This document shows positions 17,169 through 25,706 of a stretch of DNA of 64,000 bases, one piece after another. The first letter of the stretch is position 1. Every line of letters begins with the position of its first letter. The DNA comes from Propionibacteriaceae bacterium UBA6238 (GTDB taxonomy: Bacteria; Actinomycetota; Actinomycetes; Propionibacteriales; Propionibacteriaceae): positions 42,086 through 106,085 of the forward strand of contig DJWE01000005.1 in NCBI GenBank assembly GCA_002441465.1, given 5' to 3'. Made by a program: the position numbers and the translations under genes. The notes under the pieces are model-generated. The model was not told the DNA's origin and made no database searches. It saw only the letters and a program-made list of their open reading frames with translations.

Positions 17169-18900
17169 CTACTTCCGCGCTGTGGCGCTTGATTTCGACG
17201 GCACTCTGACCACCGGTGAAAGGCCCTCCTCAGCCGTGCTCGCTGCTCTGGCCGAGGCGCGCGGCCGCGGGCATCGGCTTGTGCTCGTCACCGGGCGCAC
17301 CATGGCGCACTTGCGGTCGGGCTTCGCCGACGTAGACGACTGGTTCGACGCAATCGTCGCCGAGAACGGCGCCGTGCTTCACACGCCCGCGGGGTCACAG
17401 GTACTGGCCCAACCGGTCGACCCTGCGTTGGCCGACGCGCTCGCCAGACGCGGGGTCGCGGTCGACCGCGGGCAGGTACTCCTTGGCTGCTCGGCAGCCC
17501 ATGACCACCTGGTCCTGGAGGAGGTCCGTCGTCTGGGAGCCGACTGCCAACTGACGCGCAACCGGGGTGCCCTGATGATCGTCCCGGCTGGAGTCACCAA
17601 GGGATCCGGTCTGGATGCCGCGCTCAACAGCCTCGGCCTGTCCTCACACTCCGCGATCGCGATTGGCGACGCCGAGAACGACCACACCATGCTCGCGCAC
17701 TGCGAGATCGGCGTCGCCGTCGCCAATGCGGTCGACTCGCTCAAGCGTCGCGCGGACATCGTCACCAACGCCCCGGACGGCAGAGGGGTGATCGAGGTCC
17801 TCCACGGTGACCTCCTGCGGGGCCGCTCAGCTGTGCACCCCGACCGTTGGCAGATCTCACTCGGCACCTACTTCGACGCCACGCCCGCCACCATTCCGGC
17901 CTCCCAGGTCAACGTCCTTGTGACGGGGGGCACCCAGTCCGGGAAGTCCTACCTGGCCGGGCTCATCGCCGAACAGCTCATCCGGCTCGCCTACGCCGTT
18001 GTCGTGATCGACGTCGAAGGCGACCACTCCAATCTTGCCGACCTGCCCGACGTCGTTCATCTGGGAGGGCACGCGCCCGTCCCCACGACGGGGCTCTTGC
18101 GCAACCTGTTGAGCCACCATGGCACGAGCATCGTCGCCGACCTGTCCCAGCTCACCGGCGACGAGAGGCGGAACTGGTACACCCAGGCACCACCGCGGCT
18201 CGCCGACCTGCGCCGGGACCGCGGCTTGCCCCACTGGGTGCTGGTCGACGAGGCCCACGAATCGCTCGGTCCTGCGACGGAGACCCGGAACCTGTTCGCT
18301 CCGGACCGCAAGGGTCACTGCATGATCACCTACCACCCCACCGAGCTCTGTGCCGAGGCGCGGAACAGCATCGACATCCTTGTGTCGCTGCAGCCGACGA
18401 CTCTCGATGCCGAGGACCCGGTAGTCGTCGTCACGACGGCGTTCAGCCGGCTCGCGGTCGACGATGTCCTCGCCGCGTTCTCGGCCCTGCCCGTCGGGGC
18501 TGGCCTGTTGTTGCGCGCGAGTGAGCCGGGCGTCCTGCGCCCCTTCACAGTCGGACCCCGGCGTACCGCCCACGAGCGGCACTGGCACAAGTACGCGACG
18601 GTGGACTTGCCAGTCCACCGGCGGTTCGTGTTCCGGCGCAGCGGCGAGTCAACCTCCGGACACGAGGCAGCCAGCATGCGCGACTTCTACGATGAACTCG
18701 CCGGATGTGAGCCCGACGTCATCATGCACCACGCCGGGGCCCACGACTTCTCCCGCTGGATCCGTGGCGTGTTCCGCGACGACCGCCTCGCCTCCGACGT
18801 CGAACAGGTCGAGACAGAGCTCACCACTGCCTGGCAAGAGAGTGTCGAGACTGCTCGGCGCCGGCTCCGCGAGGCGGTCGAGCATCGCTACCCCGGCTGA
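17161..18900 (+). CDS. HAD hydrolase fused to a HerA-like P-loop ATPase
   Basis: This 579-residue protein joins two domains. Residues 1-225 are a Cof-type HAD phosphatase (DFDGTLTTGE with nucleophile Asp11, VTGRTM, AIGDAENDHTML). From about 245 a P-loop ATPase begins: GGTQSGKSY with Lys262, Walker B VLVDEAHE with Asp363/Glu364, and the VIDVEGDHSNL segment, similar to HerA/DUF87-type ATPases. The C-terminal 100 residues are unrecognised. It overlaps the P-type ATPase gene, so the two are translated together. Possible roles are regulation of the pump or phosphate-ester turnover; none is proven. Confidence 0.8.
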   Translation: MPDYFRAVALDFDGTLTTGERPSSAVLAALAEARGRGHRLVLVTGRTMAHLRSGFADVDDWFDAIVAENGAVLHTPAGSQVLAQPVDPALADALARRGVAVDRGQVLLGCSAAHDHLVLEEVRRLGADCQLTRNRGALMIVPAGVTKGSGLDAALNSLGLSSHSAIAIGDAENDHTMLAHCEIGVAVANAVDSLKRRADIVTNAPDGRGVIEVLHGDLLRGRSAVHPDRWQISLGTYFDATPATIPASQVNVLVTGGTQSGKSYLAGLIAEQLIRLAYAVVVIDVEGDHSNLADLPDVVHLGGHAPVPTTGLLRNLLSHHGTSIVADLSQLTGDERRNWYTQAPPRLADLRRDRGLPHWVLVDEAHESLGPATETRNLFAPDRKGHCMITYHPTELCAEARNSIDILVSLQPTTLDAEDPVVVVTTAFSRLAVDDVLAAFSALPVGAGLLLRASEPGVLRPFTVGPRRTAHERHWHKYATVDLPVHRRFVFRRSGESTSGHEAASMRDFYDELAGCEPDVIMHHAGAHDFSRWIRGVFRDDRLASDVEQVETELTTAWQESVETARRRLREAVEHRYPG

Positions 18901-19012
18901 GCCCCGGAAAGGCTGTGGTCCGGGCTCGGGGGTCTTCGCTCGCGCCGCCCGACCCGCTCGACCCCCCGTAGCCACGTTGCCGGGTTGCCCCTGATGGGGT
19001 TTCCGGACGGGC

Positions 19013-21724
19013 CTAGCCGGTGTTCTGCAGACCGGCAGCGGCCCCATTGACCGTGAGCAGCAGGACTCTTCCCCATTGTTCCTTGGTGTGCGGGTCGGAC
19101 CCAGTCTCGGTTTCGGCACCCCTGTCGCGCAACAGGCGCAGGGCACGGAGCTGAAGGTGGCTGAGCGCGTCGATGTCGGGGGACCGCAGGGCGATCCTTG
19201 TGCGCAGCTGCGGCTTGTGCTGGAGGAGTTCGTCCTGATCGAGGGTGGCCAGCACGGTGCGGCGGGTGAGGTCGAACTCGGCCAGGACGGCTGCGGTGAT
19301 GTCGGGGCGTCCGCCGAGGGCAAGGAATGACTCGGCCAGCTGGCGGTTGGCCTTGGCCAGGCTCATCTCGGCGATGTCGATGAGGCTTGCGAACAGTGGC
19401 CACTCCCGGTAGGCGGCGCGGAGCAGGTCCATGTCCCCGACCGCGTCCAGACCGGATCCCAGGCCGTACCAGCCGGGGACATTGGCGCGAATCTGGGCCC
19501 AGGCGAACACCCACGGGATGGCCCGGAAGTCGGACAGGTCGCGGCCCTCGGTAGCTCCGCTCCGACGCGCGGGCCTCGAACCCAGGCGTAGTTGTCCGAG
19601 TTCTTCCAGGGGGCTGGACTCGGCCACGACGTCTGCGAAGCCTGGCGTGTGCACCAGGTCGAGGTAGGTCTGTCGGGAGGTCTTCTCCACCTGCGCGGCG
19701 ACGTCGGCGTACCGCAGGGCTGAGGGGTTGGCCGAGTTCACCGGATCGGTGTCGGCGAGGAGTACTGCGGAGGTGAGCCGCTCGAGGTGGGCCTGGGCGA
19801 GGGCGACGTCTGCGTAGCGGGCGAAGATGACTTCGCCTTGTTCGGTGACCTTGAACCGGTCGGCGACCGACCCGGGAGGTTGCGCCAGGATCGCCCGGTG
19901 CACCGGACCCCCGCCACGGCCGAGGGATCCGCCGCGCCCGTGGAAGATGGTCAGTCGAACTTCGTGTCGCTTGGCCCAGGCAACCAGATCGGTCTGGGTG
20001 TCGTACAAGGTGAGGGTCGCGCTGGCCGGTCCGACATCCTTGGCGCTGTCGGAATAGCCGACCATCACTTCGACGTTTCGGTCGCGCTGACCCAGCCAGC
20101 TCTGGGTGCTCTCCAGCTGCAGCCATTCCTCGAGTACGGCGGTCGCACCGTTGAGGTCGCGACCGGTTTCGAACAGAGGGACAACGTCAAGCCGCAGCGG
20201 CCGGTCGCCCACCGCCAGCCGGGCCAGGGCCCGCACCGTCACCAGATGCTCGGCATGCTGGGTGAAGCTGACCACATAGCGCCCGCAGCAGCGCCGGCCC
20301 CAGCGTTCCTGCATCAGGGCCATCACCCGCAGGGTATCGAGCACCTCGCGGGTGGATTCCGTGATCGGCCGGACGTGGTCAGGCCAGCCGTGGACGGCCA
20401 GGTCGTCGAGCAGGGTCAGTCGGCTGCCGTCCGTGACAGCACCATCGAGTTGGGAGAGCAACTCCTCGATCGCGGCGGCGTGGACCGCGCTGTGCTGGCG
20501 GACCTCGATCTCCGCCAGATGGAAGCCGAACGTCTCGGCCTGCCAGATCAGGTGCTGCAACTCGCCGTGTGCGCCGCGGACGTCCCCGGCCAGTCGCAGC
20601 GAAGTCTGAACCAGTCTCAGGTCGGCAAGTAGTTCGCCCGGGTCGCGGTAGGCCAGATCGAGGCTGGCCCGGCGGGTCGCGACGAGGCGGGCGGCAACGA
20701 ACAGGAGCTTGTGCCGATGTGATTCACCCGGTGAGGACGCGGCGATCTCCGCGAAGACCTGTGGTGCTGTGACGGCGTCCACGGCGAGGGAGTTGCGCAA
20801 CGCCGGCGACGCAGGGGTGTTCTCATCGCTCATGGTGAGGGTTCGGGCCACCCGCTCGGTGCCTTCGGCCAGGGCGCGCAGCACGTGGTCGGCATGGATG
20901 GCCATGGTCTGCCGGGTGACCTCGGCGGTGACGAACGGGTTGCCGTCACGGTCACCGCCGACCCAGGTCCCGAACCTTGCGAAGGCGGGAACGACTGGCG
21001 CCTGCCAGCCGGGCTCACCCCCGCCCAGGGCACGCTCGACGGCTCTGTACAGGCGCGGCACGGCCCTGAACAGGGTCTGGTCGAAGACCGTCATGAGCGT
21101 GCGGACCTCGTCGGTCGGCTGGGGCGGGGTGCTGCGCAATGGTGAGGTCCGGTGGAGGATGTTGATCTCCTCCAGCATTCGCCGTCGAGCGAAGGCCTGC
21201 TCATGGGGACCGTTGCGGGCGTCGTCGTACCTCTCGAGCTGGACGGCGATGCGGTTCAATGCCGAAGCCACGGCCCGGCGTCGAGCCTCGGTCGGGTGCG
21301 CGGTGAACACCGGATGGACGACCAAGCGGTCGAGCCGGGACGCCACCTGTGGCCCCAGCGCAGCGACGTCTGGCCAGACATCGTCGGTGACAGGAGCATC
21401 GGAGCTTCGCCCGCCGCTCTGTCCGCGGGACCGGTGCCGTTCCTCAGCGAGGTTGGTCAAGTGGAAGTGCACGGTGAGCGCCTGGGCCAGGCGAGCGGCC
21501 TCGGAGACGTCAAGGGCATCAACGATGCGCCGGGGAGCATCCTGGTCGCCATCGCAGAGCGCACGCGTCGTGGCGTTGCGCAGGTCGGCCATCAGGGCGG
21601 CGAGCTGGCCCTGCCCCGCCTCGGTCAGCACCTGGTTGTGGAGTGCTGTGAGAAGCGCGATATCGGCGTCCAGCAATCCATCCACGCGGCGTCCCGCGTG
21701 GGTGCGGGGCTCATGACTAGTCAC
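19013..21724 (-). CDS. ppc: Phosphoenolpyruvate carboxylase
   Basis: This 903-residue cytosolic enzyme carboxylates PEP with bicarbonate to oxaloacetate, refilling the TCA cycle. Signature blocks are VFTAHPTEARRR (catalytic His), VMVGYSDSAKDVGPASA, the mobile loop FHGRGGSLGRGGGPVH, and the invariant C-terminal QNTG. The length is normal. The frame is open to 21799, but AGGAGGA at 21736-21730 lies five bases before GTG 21724, which decides the start. It is divergent from a winged-helix regulator, beyond which is a carbonic anhydrase that could supply its bicarbonate. Being on a mobile element is unusual for this housekeeping enzyme. Confidence 0.96.
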   Translation of the reverse strand: MTSHEPRTHAGRRVDGLLDADIALLTALHNQVLTEAGQGQLAALMADLRNATTRALCDGDQDAPRRIVDALDVSEAARLAQALTVHFHLTNLAEERHRSRGQSGGRSSDAPVTDDVWPDVAALGPQVASRLDRLVVHPVFTAHPTEARRRAVASALNRIAVQLERYDDARNGPHEQAFARRRMLEEINILHRTSPLRSTPPQPTDEVRTLMTVFDQTLFRAVPRLYRAVERALGGGEPGWQAPVVPAFARFGTWVGGDRDGNPFVTAEVTRQTMAIHADHVLRALAEGTERVARTLTMSDENTPASPALRNSLAVDAVTAPQVFAEIAASSPGESHRHKLLFVAARLVATRRASLDLAYRDPGELLADLRLVQTSLRLAGDVRGAHGELQHLIWQAETFGFHLAEIEVRQHSAVHAAAIEELLSQLDGAVTDGSRLTLLDDLAVHGWPDHVRPITESTREVLDTLRVMALMQERWGRRCCGRYVVSFTQHAEHLVTVRALARLAVGDRPLRLDVVPLFETGRDLNGATAVLEEWLQLESTQSWLGQRDRNVEVMVGYSDSAKDVGPASATLTLYDTQTDLVAWAKRHEVRLTIFHGRGGSLGRGGGPVHRAILAQPPGSVADRFKVTEQGEVIFARYADVALAQAHLERLTSAVLLADTDPVNSANPSALRYADVAAQVEKTSRQTYLDLVHTPGFADVVAESSPLEELGQLRLGSRPARRSGATEGRDLSDFRAIPWVFAWAQIRANVPGWYGLGSGLDAVGDMDLLRAAYREWPLFASLIDIAEMSLAKANRQLAESFLALGGRPDITAAVLAEFDLTRRTVLATLDQDELLQHKPQLRTRIALRSPDIDALSHLQLRALRLLRDRGAETETGSDPHTKEQWGRVLLLTVNGAAAGLQNTG

Positions 21725-21810
21725 AGCAGTCCTCCTGAACTCAACCCCGACGAGAAGCGGCTTGGCATGGCCCTGGACGCAGCCATCGTCATCCGGCACC
21801 GGACAGATCC

Positions 21811-21872
21811 GTACATTTGGGTAGTCATGTGTACAGCGCCTCCCACTCTTGGAAGTCTAACTCACGTATCAT
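21811..21872 (+). promoter_or_regulatory. Promoter region and possible operator of the wHTH gene
   Basis: TATCAT (21867-21872) ends seven bases before ATG 21880, giving a leaderless transcript. Upstream, GTACA (21811-21815) and TGTAC (21830-21834) form an inverted repeat with a 14-base spacer between the divergent ppc and regulator genes. The repeat is short, so an operator role is only possible. Confidence 0.4.
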
Positions 21873-21879
21873 CCTTCGT

Positions 21880-22248
21880 ATGAGTACGAGCGGCTGGACG
21901 TTCCTGTCGAACTATGGACATGTGCTCGTCGCGCTGTCCACATATCCGGACGCTCGGATGCGCGACATCGCCGACATGGTCGGAATCACGGAGCGGGCGG
22001 TGCAGCAGATCGTCCGCGAACTCGTCGACCAGGGCTACGTCTTCAAGGACAAGGACGGACGACGCAACCGCTATCACATCGCCCACCACGCGCACCTGCG
22101 ACACGAACTCGAAGCCGGAGTCAGCCTCGGCGAATTCGTGGCACTGGCGAGGCGGCCTGTCGACCGGGCACGGCTGCCCCGCCCGTCCAAGCCCATCCAT
22201 CGCGGCGGGCTGGAAATGGCCGGACCGGCTGACAGTGCGCCGGCCTGA
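21880..22248 (+). CDS. Small winged-helix transcriptional regulator
   Basis: This 122-residue protein is a compact winged helix: SGWTFLSNYGHVLVALSTYPDA (helix 1), MRDIADMVGITERAVQQIVREL (HTH, about residues 30-55), then YVFKDKDGRRNRYHI as the wing. It matches the MarR-like single-domain regulators common in actinobacteria, with no ligand domain recognised. It lies between ppc and the carbonic anhydrase gene, so local control of carbon fixation is a reasonable inference. The 3' part overlaps an opposing open frame by 128 bases. Confidence 0.82.
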   Translation: MSTSGWTFLSNYGHVLVALSTYPDARMRDIADMVGITERAVQQIVRELVDQGYVFKDKDGRRNRYHIAHHAHLRHELEAGVSLGEFVALARRPVDRARLPRPSKPIHRGGLEMAGPADSAPA

Positions 22249-22687
22249 GTGCGTCAAGGGCGGTAGCCACGGGCGGTTGGCCTGACCACACGGTCACCGC
22301 ACCGGTGTCCTCCCCGGCAATGGAAGCCAACTCCTCGGTGCGATCCGCAAGCGCCTCCTGTGCGCGCCGGTGTCGCCACGCCAACAGTGCGGCATCGAGC
22401 GTCCACACCCCAGGACCGGGATCCACCATCACTGTGGCGTCCTTCCCCTCATCGAGGAGACGTCGCAGCGACGCTGCGGTTTCTGGAGTGACCGGAACCC
22501 AAGCGTCCACGCAGAAGGCCTCAGGTCCATCAGATTCCTCCATCATGGGTGGATCCGCAGCCTTGCCCTTCCCAGCGCTAGGACCCCGTCGGCCCGAAAG
22601 CAGGGCGACCACGGCCAGGAGCGGGAACAGGACCAGGACCAGAACTCCGGCCAGCTCCGCTAGCCAACCCCACTCCCAGACGTCCAC
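22121..22687 (-). CDS. Hypothetical single-pass membrane protein
   Basis: This 188-residue protein starts VDVWEWGWLAELAG at GTG 22687, with GGAGGTGTCAG directly upstream. One membrane helix (about residues 8-30, ending LLSGRRG) is followed by a cytosolic part with VPVTPETAASLRRLLDEGKDATVMVDPG and a helical, Arg/Glu-rich stretch. No known family is recognised. The last 43 codons run antisense to the 3' end of the regulator gene, so the real stop may be as called but the extreme tail is unlikely to be conserved. Confidence 0.55.
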   Translation of the reverse strand: MDVWEWGWLAELAGVLVLVLFPLLAVVALLSGRRGPSAGKGKAADPPMMEESDGPEAFCVDAWVPVTPETAASLRRLLDEGKDATVMVDPGPGVWTLDAALLAWRHRRAQEALADRTEELASIAGEDTGAVTVWSGQPPVATALDALRPAHCQPVRPFPARRDGWAWTGGAAVPGRQAASPVPRIRRG

Positions 22688-22825
22688 CTGACACCTCCGA
22701 GCCCCAACCTGGGCGGGGGTTCTCCGCGGTCCGTGAGCAGCAGGCCGGTTCAAGGCGTCAATCCGCCGACCTTCGTTGCCTCCGCCCGGTAGCGAAGAAC
22801 CCCCGTGCGGCCTATTATTCACGAA

Positions 22826-22854
22826 TTGCATTACGTATGTCAATGCACTAGGTT
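22826..22854 (+). promoter_or_regulatory. Carbonic anhydrase promoter with inverted repeat
   Basis: TTGCAT (22826-22831) and TAGGTT (22849-22854) are 17 bases apart, and the -10 ends seven bases before ATG 22862. A perfect inverted repeat TGCATT-N9-AATGCA spans 22827-22847, covering the -35 and spacer, as expected for a repressor site. The nearby winged-helix protein is a candidate ligand. Confidence 0.6.
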
Positions 22855-22861
22855 CGTCGCC

Positions 22862-23359
22862 ATGGACGCTGGTGGCTTCGCCGACCTCCTCGCAGCCAAC
22901 CGCCGCTACTCCATCTCAGCGCCCCCCAACTTTGACGGCATCGCTCACGCCGGCGTCGGCATCGTCACCTGCATGGACTCCCGCCTGCAGCCACTGGAGA
23001 TGGTCGGACTGGTCCTTGGCGAAGCCAAGATCCTGCGCACCCCCGGCGGGCACGTTACCGAAGACGCCCTGCGCGGCCTGGTCCTGGGCGTGCACCTGTT
23101 GGGGGTGACCCGGATCCTGATCGTTCAGCACACCCGCTGCGCCATGGCAGGCGGAGACGACGCTTGGATGCGCCAACGCGTCACAAAGGCGACCGGAGCC
23201 GACCTGACCGGTTTCCACATTGGCGCCGACCCCAACCAGCTGGATCGGCTTCAGATGGACGCCGAAATGGTGCGCAGCCACCCGCTGATCACGGCGCGCG
23301 CGCAGGTCGGCGGTTTCCTCTACAACGTTGACACGGGCCTTCTCGAACAGCACGTGTGA
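22862..23359 (+). CDS. Beta-carbonic anhydrase
   Basis: This 165-residue zinc enzyme interconverts CO2 and bicarbonate. Zinc ligands Cys37, His90 and Cys93 are visible in CMDSRL and QHTRCAM, with the Asp39-Arg41 catalytic dyad in CMDSR. The conserved LRTPGG precedes a helical stretch. It belongs to the short actinobacterial beta class. Lying 1.1 kb from ppc, it could feed that enzyme with bicarbonate. The -10 spacing gives a leaderless start at ATG 22862; the frame is open to 22805. Confidence 0.92.
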   Translation: MDAGGFADLLAANRRYSISAPPNFDGIAHAGVGIVTCMDSRLQPLEMVGLVLGEAKILRTPGGHVTEDALRGLVLGVHLLGVTRILIVQHTRCAMAGGDDAWMRQRVTKATGADLTGFHIGADPNQLDRLQMDAEMVRSHPLITARAQVGGFLYNVDTGLLEQHV

Positions 23360-23461
23360 GACACACCGGTGCCAAGGGAAACTACGCAAGCAGAGCCCTG
23401 TCCGCGGCCCGTAATCCAAATCGCGCCGATCGGCTCCGTTGATGGCTGGGTGAGACCTGGG

Positions 23462-24358
23462 TCAGGACCGGTCTTGCTTGATCAGTCCAACGGGACAATG
23501 GGCATGAGCCAGGACCCCGCGGATCGAGCCGCCCACCACACCGCGGCGGTGGCGAACTCCTAGGATCAGCAAGTCGACGGACTTGGTCACCTCGACCAGC
23601 GCGTCCACAGGGTCCCCGAGCAGTAGTTCAACCTCCATCGACACTCCGGGGTGCCCCTCGCGGAGGTTGCCCAATTGGTGCTCCAGATCAGTCGCGGCGG
23701 CCCGGACAAACTCGCCCCCCTCCACGCCGACCGTCTCGGGTGCAACGTGGACCAGGCGGAGGTGTGCCTTGCGAGCTTCTGCCTCCCGGATTCCCCATTC
23801 CAGCGCAGACCCAGGAATCGACCGACTGCCCACCGCCACAGCAACTGCTCGCAACCCGCCCGTCCGGTGGGGCGTGGACGCCGCCGAAATCACGATCACC
23901 GGACACTCAGCGCGCATGGCGGCCGCCAGGCTGGTCGAGCCGACGAACATCCGCTCCAACCCGCTCATCGAACGCCGCCCCACGACCATCAGAGCAGCGC
24001 CCCCACTCAGAGCACCCAGCACGGCCCCCGGTGAACCGACCAATACCTCCGCACGGGTGCGCTCAGTCGGGAACCCCTCATCCGCGAGGACCCTCAGTGC
24101 ATCGGACACTTTGGATTCACCTGCCTGCCGAAGCGTCTGCGGCGTCGAAACCAGCTCCCAGAGGTCACTCACCGGGGCCCGGTCGTCGACGACATTCACG
24201 ACCCAGAGGTCGCCGCCGCTGTACTGGGCTTGCCTCATCGCGTAGCGAAGGGCGCGCACCCCATCTGGTGAACCGTCGACACCGACCAGGATCCGCGGCA
24301 CCGCGGCTGCGCGCGCCTCTTCCTCGTCCACGATTCGACGATCTTCGATGTGTACCAA
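23462..24358 (-). CDS. Tandem universal stress protein (UspA x 2)
   Basis: This 298-residue protein holds two Usp domains. Domain 1 (about 20-158) starts ILVGVDGSPDGVRALRYA and ends with the ATP-binding VVGRRSMSGLERMFVGSTS. Domain 2 (about 168-298) starts RAVAVAVGSRSIPGSALEW and ends ILGVRHRRGVVGGSIRGVL. Both carry the G-2x-G-9x-G pattern expected for nucleotide binding. The predicted start is TTG 24358 with GGAAGGG seven bases upstream; GTG 24328 is an alternative. Such proteins accompany hypoxia and stress regulons in actinobacteria, and no specific partner is shown here. Confidence 0.9.
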   Translation of the reverse strand: MVHIEDRRIVDEEEARAAAVPRILVGVDGSPDGVRALRYAMRQAQYSGGDLWVVNVVDDRAPVSDLWELVSTPQTLRQAGESKVSDALRVLADEGFPTERTRAEVLVGSPGAVLGALSGGAALMVVGRRSMSGLERMFVGSTSLAAAMRAECPVIVISAASTPHRTGGLRAVAVAVGSRSIPGSALEWGIREAEARKAHLRLVHVAPETVGVEGGEFVRAAATDLEHQLGNLREGHPGVSMEVELLLGDPVDALVEVTKSVDLLILGVRHRRGVVGGSIRGVLAHAHCPVGLIKQDRS

Positions 24359-24450
24359 CCGTCAACCCTTCCATTACGGGCCGCCGTTCCGCGATCCACG
24401 GCGATCGAACGGCCGCTTCTGTGACACCTCGATGTCGGGGCGTCTGCCGC

Positions 24451-24684
24451 TCAGCCGACCCGGGCGATAGCGGAACCCTGGGCGGCCGCGTCCCCTTCAG
24501 CCGTCAGAATGTGCACGACTCCGGACATCGGGGCCGCGACCTCCTGGGCGACCTTGTCGACCTGTACCTCGGCGAGCAGCTGGCCGGTGGTGACGACCTG
24601 GCCGTCAGTCACGAACCAGGTTGCCACCACCCCTTCGGCGTCCGGCCGCTCCCGCGACAGGGTGGGAAACAGGACGTCGGTCAT
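24451..24684 (-). CDS. Stand-alone lipoyl-domain protein
   Basis: This 77-residue protein is a single biotinyl/lipoyl hammerhead domain. The attachment lysine sits in VQVDKVAQEV; the DK context is the lipoyl type rather than the AMKM biotin type. The start overlaps the E1 beta stop by four bases (ATGA). It would carry the acyl or aldehyde unit produced by the E1 pair, but there is no E2 acyltransferase core and no dihydrolipoamide dehydrogenase here. Either the core enzymes are elsewhere or the protein works with the upstream flavoprotein. Confidence 0.85.
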   Translation of the reverse strand: MTDVLFPTLSRERPDAEGVVATWFVTDGQVVTTGQLLAEVQVDKVAQEVAAPMSGVVHILTAEGDAAAQGSAIARVG

Positions 24685-25706
24685 GCACCGACGACCATCC
24701 GGATGGCGGCCTCGATCCGGTCGGGACGCGGGAGGATGGCGTACTCGAGGGCGTGGGCGTAGGGCACCGGCACGTCCGGGTTGCCCACTCTGACGACAGG
24801 CGCCTTGAGCAGGGACGGGTCGGCGTCTGTGATGGTTGCGGCCACCTCACCCGACATCCCGAAGGACAGGTAGTCCTCGTCGACGACGACCAGTCGTCCG
24901 GTCTTTGCCACCGACTGCAGGATCGCGTGCCGGTCAAGGGGCACGAGGCTCCGCAGGTCGATAACCTCGACGCTGATGCCCTGCGGGGCGAGCGCTTCAG
25001 CGACGTCGAGGCAGTGGTGCACGGACAGGGAGATCGTCACGACGGTCACGTCCGTCCCCTCCCTGGCGAGGTTGGCCGTGCCGATCGGCACCTCATAGGC
25101 CTCGGCAGGTACGTCGGCGATCGATCGGGGATTCTTCGCCATCCACGGCAGGCCCATCACGCCCTTGTGGAACATGTAGACGACGGGGTTGTCATCGCGG
25201 ATCGCCGCGGTCATCAGCCCCTTGGCGTCGTAGGGATTGCTCGGCACCACTATCTTCATGCCGGGCAGATGGGCGAAGGTGCCCCACAGGCACTGGGAAT
25301 GCTGGGCGCCGTCGGAGTAGCCGCCGCCGACGGCCATCGTCAGCACCATCGGCACTTTCACGTTGCCGCCCGATTCGAAGCCGATCTTCGCCATGTGGTT
25401 GTAGATCTGGTCCAGGCACACACCCATGAAGTCGGAGAACATCAGTTCGGCGATGGGTCGCATGCCCTCGGTGGCTGCCCCGATCGCGAGCCCGATGAAG
25501 GCGCTCTCCGAGATCGGGGTGTCGAGCACCCGGGACGGGCCGTACTTGTCGAGCAGTCCCGTGGTGGAGGAGAAGATGCCGCCGTACATGCCGACGTCCT
25601 CACCCAGGTAGATGACGCGCTCGTCGCGTTCCATCTCGAGGTCGATGGCCTGGACCATCGCCTTGGAGGTGGTCAGTCGCTCTGACCGCACTTCTGTGAT
25701 TGTCAT
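24681..25706 (-). CDS. 2-oxoacid/acetoin dehydrogenase E1 beta subunit
   Basis: This 341-residue transketolase-like beta subunit resembles AcoB and BkdB-type proteins. Visible are YLGEDVGMYGGIF, DTPISESAFIGLAIGAA, AVGGGYSDGAQHSQ and the C-terminal domain GISVEVIDLRSLVPLD. The alpha-beta pair decarboxylates a 2-oxoacid or cleaves acetoin using thiamine diphosphate. I chose ATG 25706, which overlaps the alpha stop (ATGA). The frame runs on upstream to 26186 but that is the alpha gene in another frame. Confidence 0.92.
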   Translation of the reverse strand: MTITEVRSERLTTSKAMVQAIDLEMERDERVIYLGEDVGMYGGIFSSTTGLLDKYGPSRVLDTPISESAFIGLAIGAATEGMRPIAELMFSDFMGVCLDQIYNHMAKIGFESGGNVKVPMVLTMAVGGGYSDGAQHSQCLWGTFAHLPGMKIVVPSNPYDAKGLMTAAIRDDNPVVYMFHKGVMGLPWMAKNPRSIADVPAEAYEVPIGTANLAREGTDVTVVTISLSVHHCLDVAEALAPQGISVEVIDLRSLVPLDRHAILQSVAKTGRLVVVDEDYLSFGMSGEVAATITDADPSLLKAPVVRVGNPDVPVPYAHALEYAILPRPDRIEAAIRMVVGA

